DNA of 64,000 nucleotides from Patiria miniata (lineage: Eukaryota > Echinodermata > Asteroidea > Valvatida > Asterinidae), in contig NW_024037051.1 in the NCBI RefSeq assembly GCF_015706575.1, positions 18,619,153-18,683,152 of the forward strand. Direction: 5' to 3'. A program made the translations under genes and the position numbers. This document shows positions 38,101 to 41,100 of the stretch, one piece after another; position 1 is the stretch's first letter; the number at the start of each line of letters is the position of its first letter. The notes under the pieces are model-generated. The model made no database searches, had not been told where the DNA came from, and saw only the letters and a program-made list of their open reading frames with translations.

Positions 38101-41100
38101 AAGCACGGGCAGAGCAACCTCAGGCATTGCAGTTTAAATGTAATTATATGTACTGTAATTCCAATAGGTTTCAATATGCACATTCATTCAGAATGTCTGC
38201 GAACGCGACATGTCCCAAAGTATCCTACGCCAGGGAATGCGTACTTATAAAGGGTGCGTTCGAGTGACTCACCCGGATCGACCTGTTAGCAGACGGGTTA
38301 GCCACGACAGCCGGGCTAATCGAACGTTCAAATGTGGGCCGTCACGATCCTCATGTGATGTCTGTAGCCGCAGTCGCAGCGACTGACAAAACGCCCATTT
38401 TGGACTGGGTCTTAGTTTGAGATTTACTGCTTTTCAGTCAATTGCAAAAGTAAAAAAAAGGGGCTGGAATTATAGCCTCTATAAAGTCGTAATGAACTCA
38501 ATAAATGATTACCTTAAGACTTCAAATAAAGTTGATTTTTAGGTCCACTTGGGATTTCCACTGTCCGGCCACCATATTTGTCCGTTTCTTGGAATCGCAT
38601 GCCTGTGACATATTTCCACCAGTGACTCTGCTCCACTAGTATAGCAGGGTCTGTGGTGGCTGACCCGGGTGAGCCCCGAGAATGACTGATCGAAGGACAC
38701 GGGGTTAACCCAAGTCGATCCGGGTGAACTATACTCAAACACACTTAAAGCTCCATGGTTATGCTGTTTGCAGTTCACTTTAGCTCATTCTCTCTGTCAA
38801 CCATATGGCTGTGCCCAGGACAGCTTCACGTTTACCCGGATATAAGAGCCACTGCATATTTACAAGGGATTTGTAATCTTACGATTTTTTTTTCATGGCA
38901 TGATTCAGCGGATGAGACAGAAAAACAACGCCTTCTAGATGCAGATCGCCAGAAGCCTCTTGCGAATTCGTTATTGTTTGATCAGCTGAAGAAATACCTC
39001 CCTGTCTTTGGCATGGACATTCGAAACGATGTCCCTGGGGAAGGCAACTGTTTCTTCCACGCGGTGAAAGACCAGCTGAAACGCCTGGGCCGTAGTCCTG
39101 TACCGAGTGCTGCAGATCTGCGAAAAAAATTGGTTGAATTTCTTCGCCAGTTGGTACTGAAATGAAATGTTTGTCTCCGTTGTGATTGTAGGCTGTTTTC
39201 TGTAAAACTCGTGGATCACAAGAGAGGATAACATGTGTGGTCTTTTCTTTCGAACACTGGAAAGGGTGATATAAATAAAAGAAGATAAAATTTGAAAACG
39301 AAAGTCAGTCAAAAAAAGAAATAAAATTTACATTGCTTTTTGGGGGCAGGGAAATCCACCTTTGAATTTGTCTGTAGAAAATCTTTTTTAATGTAAGATT
39401 TGTTTAAAGAGGAACTGTCTTTTCTCCTATTGACTTTTCAACTTGAACATATGTATCACTTTAATAAAAACAACTATTTCTTTTTTAGGAAAAAAAGGCT
39501 TTTATTTTGGGTTACTTTTGCTCTTTCCTGGACCCTACATTATTTATTCTGATAGGGAGGCGGGAATCAGTCTACCCTGCAAGAACTGAATTACTGTCGA
39601 GCTGCAAATAATTTCAAACTTGTAAAAAAGTCAAGGTCTTGTCTTTGCTGAGAGAAATACACAAACTTAAGTCAAATCTGACTTCTCTCACATTTTCACA
39701 AATGTGTAATTTTTTGTTCTTTTTAAATGTTACTTTATGCATTGTGTTGTATGTGCACTGCATTCAGCCAAGGATTAGTTTTTGAATTAATGAGATTTGT
39801 TTTCCTTTTTAAGGAGCCTCATCATCAGATATCAAAATCCTTGGCATCAGCAACAGAAAATGGAGCCGAAGACCACCTGATCAAACTAGCTAAAGACGGT
39901 ACGTATGTCGAGGCACAGGATGTTGCAGGAACTGCTGAAATGCTCAAGCTGGATTTGATTGTGGTGAAGAGCACAGATGATGGATTTATGGTAGTGATTA
40001 ATAAGGGCAATACCGGTACCAAGAGCGGATGTCTCCTGCTAGGCCTCTTCGATGAGCATTACATAAGCTTGAGTAAGTTTTCTGTTTGAAGCCATATTTG
40101 AAAACAGTGTCACATTATTGGGTCTTCCCATGAAGTTGAGATGTAAGACTTTAACACATTTTGAATTAAGGATCTATGTTGATTTTGATTGTGACTCTTC
40201 GCAAAGAATGTTTCAGGGCATTTGGATGTTTTCAGCAGGAAGTTTTAACATGATGTTTTAAGAAACACGGGTTGATGATGAAACATGGAGACCACGACTT
40301 TTATTTTGCCGTATTAAAGTTTGTTTTTTTACCCCAGTTTTCCCCAAGTAATTAGCTGAAAACATTACACCCTAATGTGTTAAATTTCAGAGATTGAATG
40401 TGTAGCCTAAGTGCTATCTCAAAGCAGATAAATTCACAAAATATTGAAAAGGGGACATTAACATCAACTAGCAGATGTCTCGAAATAGCACCAAGACTCC
40501 AACTTAATACAAGTTTGAAATGGGCTTTAATATTCTCAGCTACAGGTATTCATTTAAGGAAAAAGTAGATGAAAATCGACATGATGACATGGTGATGTCA
40601 TCACGTGATTTTATATAGATTTAAAATTCTCTGTGATATAGCTTTGTTAGGTCATGGATATTTGCACAAAAGTGTGAACCTTGTGTGATGTCATCATGCA
40701 TGACGTCATCAAAAATGCATTATTATTTTTTAAAACGTCAAGAAAACTTGATGGGTAGGTAAATAATGTTACTAGTATGCTACGTTGGAAATGACATCAA
40801 GATGACGTCAACTAATTTTTAATAAAAGTTTTACATTTTTGGCTACTGGCAAAAGTTTACATTAATGAATGTGTTCACGAAATTATCATTTAAAAGACTG
40901 CACGTCGCCAAAAAAGCATAAACTAAAAAAATCATAATGCGAAAAACCCTATGTTCTGGTCATTCAACGGACATATTTTTAAATTATTAATTTAGTAACA
41001 TATTTAATCAGAAGTGGCCTAAGTTTAATAGTAAGTAGTGATTTGTTTCAGTTGATTTTACTAAGCAGAACATTTTTTTTTTACAGAATCATATAAGGAT

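Noticed and set aside
38755..39165. A separate OTU gene starting at ATG 38755
   Set aside because: The first about 50 codons lack OTU features, and a T-rich tract plus AG at 38908 with a phase matching the upstream exons fits an internal exon better. It is kept as the main alternative to the fusion model.
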